From: Methanobacteriota archaeon
GTDB taxonomy: Archaea > Thermoplasmatota > Thermoplasmata > Thermoplasmatales > Aciduliprofundaceae
Direction: 5' to 3'
DNA: 33,247 bases
NCBI GenBank assembly: GCA_013154005.1
Contig: JAADDK010000134.1
Coordinates: 1 to 33,247 of the forward strand
Shown one piece after another: positions 30,613 to 33,247 of the stretch (position 1 is the stretch's first letter; every line of letters begins with the position of its first letter). The notes beneath the pieces are model-generated. The model made no database searches. It was not told where the DNA came from and was given only the letters and a program-made list of their open reading frames with translations. Made by a program: the position numbers and the translations under genes.

Positions 30613-33247
30613 TTGATGAATACACAAAACTCCCGTATATCGGTAAAAAACGAGCAAAAAAATTGCAGAGCCACGGCATTGGCTTAGAGGACATAGCCAA
30701 GATGGACGAGCTTACATTGAAAAAGCATATCCCCAGAATCTCCACCTCAAAGTTGAAGGTAATTATCGCGACAGCCCGTGATATTGTGGGGCGTATGTAC
30801 GATATGGAGAAGAAGCTGGATATTGACAGACACAAGGCAAAACTTCTCGCGCTGGCCGGCTATGATGTAGCAAAGGTGGCAAAGGCTCGAAAGAAAGACT
30901 TAATGAAGCTGTTGGATGTGGATGAAAAAGAAGCATTCAGAATAATATTCAAAGCGGCACTTGGTACGGGCGCCAGAAGGCCAGAGGTTAAAGTAAAAAA
31001 AGAGGAAATAGACCGTTCTGGTATACTCTCCAAAGAGGGATTTGTTAATGGATTTGGGAGTGGCTGGGGTGACCTGAAAGTAGAAAGCAAGGTTCATTTT
31101 CATGTGGTTCCGTTTCTTATAGTGGCTGTGCTGATAACTGCGGGCATAGGGATTTCTTTATTTTTTATGAACCCGGGTCTTACCATAGATGGAAATCTCA
31201 GTGACTGGAACTCTGTTGCGGGGTATCACTATGGCAATTTCACATACAAATATAAACTGATTGGGAACACTCTGTATTTTATGATACAGAAAGATAATAT
31301 ATTTTCTACAGATGAGAGTTTTTATGTTGCCGTTGATGATGGGCATGGCGGTTACTGGATGGATGGCATACAGGCACATTATGTTGCAGAGTTTTACGGT
31401 TGGAACAGAACCCTGAGGGGCGCGCATCTCTGGAAATATTCATCAGGGAAACAGCTCTGGAATTTTACGGAGTGCTCGGGAATGCAATATGCAGTGGGTG
31501 ACAGTGGTATAGAGGGAGAGTTAAATCATATATCCTCAAATTCCCGCGTAGTTTTTGTTGAAGAGATACACAGCAATGTGGTTCTAAAAACACCTCCTCT
31601 CTCTGTGGCCGAATCTACGGTACAGGTGGTGGAAAGTACGCCATACGATGTGCTTACCAATGGTTCTGAAATATTAAAAATAAACGTAACGGCTCCTGGG
31701 ACTTTCACTCTGAGTGCTATCACTCTGGATATAAGCGGGGCAAATATGACCAATGGATATGTAACGGTAAATGGAGACCGGTACTCAGGTGTGTTTTCTG
31801 GGGCTCCTGTATTCAAAATCAATGAGAAAATAAAGAATGCTATAGTGTGTGTTTATGGCAATTTTTCTGGAGCTCCAGCAAGCGTGGTAAGTGTCAGGGC
31901 AAAACTCACGGCGAATGGAGTTACTTTTTCATATGTTTACACAGGTGCAAAAATGTACCTGTACAAATCTCCTGAGACTGTGAAAATTGATGGGGCATTT
32001 GGGGACTGGGCTCATCAAAATATTATACCCGATATTATCGGTGACGTTTACGATGCAAATATTGATCTCGTAAATTACTCTCATACATCTGGCTTTAGAG
32101 ATGTTTTCATGCAGGTGCGCGGTGAATTTATGGGCGGTACAGATATTCCATTTATTAGAGAATGGCATTGGAAAGATAGCGACCATGATGGCGTGCCTGA
32201 CAAATTTGATCCATACCCTCATGATTTCAATAATGACGGTATTCCAGACAATGAGAGTTATGTGATAGTGGATGGTAAAAAGTTGCCGGATGTGGACGGC
32301 GATGGCATCCCTGATTATCCATACGGTCCGGATATGTGGCTCAATACCACCATCCCGTCTGATTTTCCAAAGCCATATGCGGGCAGACATGTGAGTGTTT
32401 ATATTGGCCCGCCGCCACCCGTAAAGCCCAAAAGCGGTAATGATACAGCGGAGATTTACTTTGGTGGCAATAATGGGGGGGCGCATCTCTACTGGGTTCC
32501 GTTTCCTGTACAATATAAAATAACCATATCTGGAAGGGATGGGTTGTTCAATGCTTCAGAATATGAATTTGAGTCTGGAAACTGGATTTTCAAGGGATAT
32601 ATCAAAAATATAGCAGCAGGATATCATCGGGTTGAGCTGGCAACAGGTTTGAATATTCCTGCGGGAAGAATGTGGATTACCATATTCAACTGGAACCATG
32701 AGCGTGATATGCCATCGGTGGTGAAGCGTGCAACGAGAAGCACAACGGAAACAAATGTTTTTTATTTTCACGCAGATGTCAATGGAAATCCTGGGAATAT
32801 GAACTGGACCATGGGTAGTACAAGTAAGGAAGTATACATTCCTAATAATTTGGGGAACAAAGGATGGGCAACCTGGAAATATGAAACCGCCTTAACGGAG
32901 CAGTATAACGTTTTAAGTGCTGTGGTGGGAATATATGTTGATATTAATAACACATTTATAAGTAGTAGTAGAAGAAACATAGATTACCTGTATGTGAATC
33001 TCACTGCAGTTAATGGTGTAAATTCGATATTGGTGGCAAATAATACTACGCGAATTACCCAGAACACATATTCATCATCGGGAATGTATCCGTATGTGTT
33101 GAATCCCGTAAATCCCACTGTACCAGAAGGGTATTATCTGGAACTCAATATCACTTTTACCAATACAAATGGACTTGACTCTCTTGGGGTGGAATATAAC
33201 TCGTCTTCTTATCCTTCCAATTTAACAATTACCACAAATACCACCAT
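30609..33247 (+). CDS. HhH-domain, single-TM, large ectodomain surface protein (3' end beyond window)
   Basis: Open from ATG 30609 to the edge, at least 879 codons, with no stop; absent from the ORF track for that reason. Residues 1-120 are basic and helical with helix-hairpin-helix-like segments (LPYIGKKRAKKLQSHGI and AKLLALAGYDVAKVAKARKKDL). One transmembrane helix lies at about 164-187. The rest is an ectodomain with two IDGxxxDW modules (193-200 and 460-467) resembling CBM9/DOMON-type starts. A calcium-type aspartate region (523-570; DSDHDGVPDKFDPYPHD, DVDGDGIPD) and about 20 N-x-S/T sequons follow. It is a probable surface glycoprotein with a nucleic-acid-binding-like interior. ATGA overlap couples it to the TPR protein. 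Function unknown. Confidence 0.88.
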   Translation, partial: MIDEYTKLPYIGKKRAKKLQSHGIGLEDIAKMDELTLKKHIPRISTSKLKVIIATARDIVGRMYDMEKKLDIDRHKAKLLALAGYDVAKVAKARKKDLMKLLDVDEKEAFRIIFKAALGTGARRPEVKVKKEEIDRSGILSKEGFVNGFGSGWGDLKVESKVHFHVVPFLIVAVLITAGIGISLFFMNPGLTIDGNLSDWNSVAGYHYGNFTYKYKLIGNTLYFMIQKDNIFSTDESFYVAVDDGHGGYWMDGIQAHYVAEFYGWNRTLRGAHLWKYSSGKQLWNFTECSGMQYAVGDSGIEGELNHISSNSRVVFVEEIHSNVVLKTPPLSVAESTVQVVESTPYDVLTNGSEILKINVTAPGTFTLSAITLDISGANMTNGYVTVNGDRYSGVFSGAPVFKINEKIKNAIVCVYGNFSGAPASVVSVRAKLTANGVTFSYVYTGAKMYLYKSPETVKIDGAFGDWAHQNIIPDIIGDVYDANIDLVNYSHTSGFRDVFMQVRGEFMGGTDIPFIREWHWKDSDHDGVPDKFDPYPHDFNNDGIPDNESYVIVDGKKLPDVDGDGIPDYPYGPDMWLNTTIPSDFPKPYAGRHVSVYIGPPPPVKPKSGNDTAEIYFGGNNGGAHLYWVPFPVQYKITISGRDGLFNASEYEFESGNWIFKGYIKNIAAGYHRVELATGLNIPAGRMWITIFNWNHERDMPSVVKRATRSTTETNVFYFHADVNGNPGNMNWTMGSTSKEVYIPNNLGNKGWATWKYETALTEQYNVLSAVVGIYVDINNTFISSSRRNIDYLYVNLTAVNGVNSILVANNTTRITQNTYSSSGMYPYVLNPVNPTVPEGYYLELNITFTNTNGLDSLGVEYNSSSYPSNLTITTNTT

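Noticed and set aside
30609-33247. Frameshifted or fragmented surface gene
   Set aside because: I read the frame codon by codon from 30609 to the edge and found no stop, so it is one open frame and not debris.

Overview
The window reads as a contiguous piece of a euryarchaeal chromosome, most likely from the Thermoplasmata (possibly the Aciduliprofundum/DHVE2 side; this placement is inference). Reasons: archaeal-type ribosomal proteins (S4e, L32e, L19e) in the archaeal order, RNase P protein Rnp1 inside the operon, archaeal UMP kinase, AdkA, MptE, DUF373, DUF106 and DUF2116 proteins, TATA boxes about 25 nt before start codons, GAGGTGA ribosome binding sites, a phosphopantetheine adenylyltransferase fused to a DUF84 domain (a fusion I associate with Thermoplasma relatives), and no L34e/L14e genes between cmk and cbf5.

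Layout. 1-2580 (+): the tail of an unidentified gene, then DUF373 membrane protein, MptE (pterin pyrophosphokinase), a small membrane protein and a DUF504 (MJ1316-like) protein. 2552-7408 (-): tldD-tldE peptidase pair, an MscS channel, UMP kinase and a DUF2085 membrane protein. 7537-7972: a tRNA-Gln(UUG) gene on the minus strand, preceded by two 57-nt tandem repeats that each carry the exact 15-nt 5' end of that tRNA, with further tRNA-like and broken-ORF debris around it. 7973-9100 (+): DUF2721 membrane protein, a small alpha/beta protein and YjbQ. 9082-9630 (-): a winged-helix regulator diverging from the ribosomal operon.

9696-25502 (+): one very compact expression island: promoter, structured leader, then L3-L4-L23-L2-S19-L22-S3-L29-Rnp1-S17-L14-L24-S4e-L5-S14-S8-L6-L32e-L19e-L18-S5-L30-L15-SecY-AdkA-DUF106-Cmk-Cbf5. 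Nearly every junction is an overlap or a gap of a few bases. It joins ribosome assembly, the Sec translocon with an Oxa1-superfamily partner, nucleotide kinases and RNA pseudouridylation. S14 is too short to appear in the ORF track.

25536-33247: M20 metallopeptidase (+), PPAT-DUF84 fusion (-), DUF2116 zinc-ribbon membrane protein (-), glycerate 2-kinase (+), then a two-gene unit: a multi-pass membrane protein with cytoplasmic-type TPRs, overlapping by ATGA an open-ended gene (at least 879 codons, absent from the ORF track because it has no stop in the window). The latter has an N-terminal helix-hairpin-helix region, one transmembrane helix and a large glycosylation-sequon-rich ectodomain with two IDG-x3-DW modules and calcium-type aspartate repeats.

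Two initiation modes are visible: lead genes usually have a TATA box 24-28 nt before the start (leaderless transcripts), while genes inside operons have GGAGGTGA-type sites. The most interesting items are the tRNA-Gln-derived tandem array, the HhH-TM-ectodomain protein and its TPR partner, the L3 leader RNA structure, the N-terminally extended SecY and the 71-nt out-of-frame S3/L29 overlap. All calls come from reading the sequence; no database search was run.
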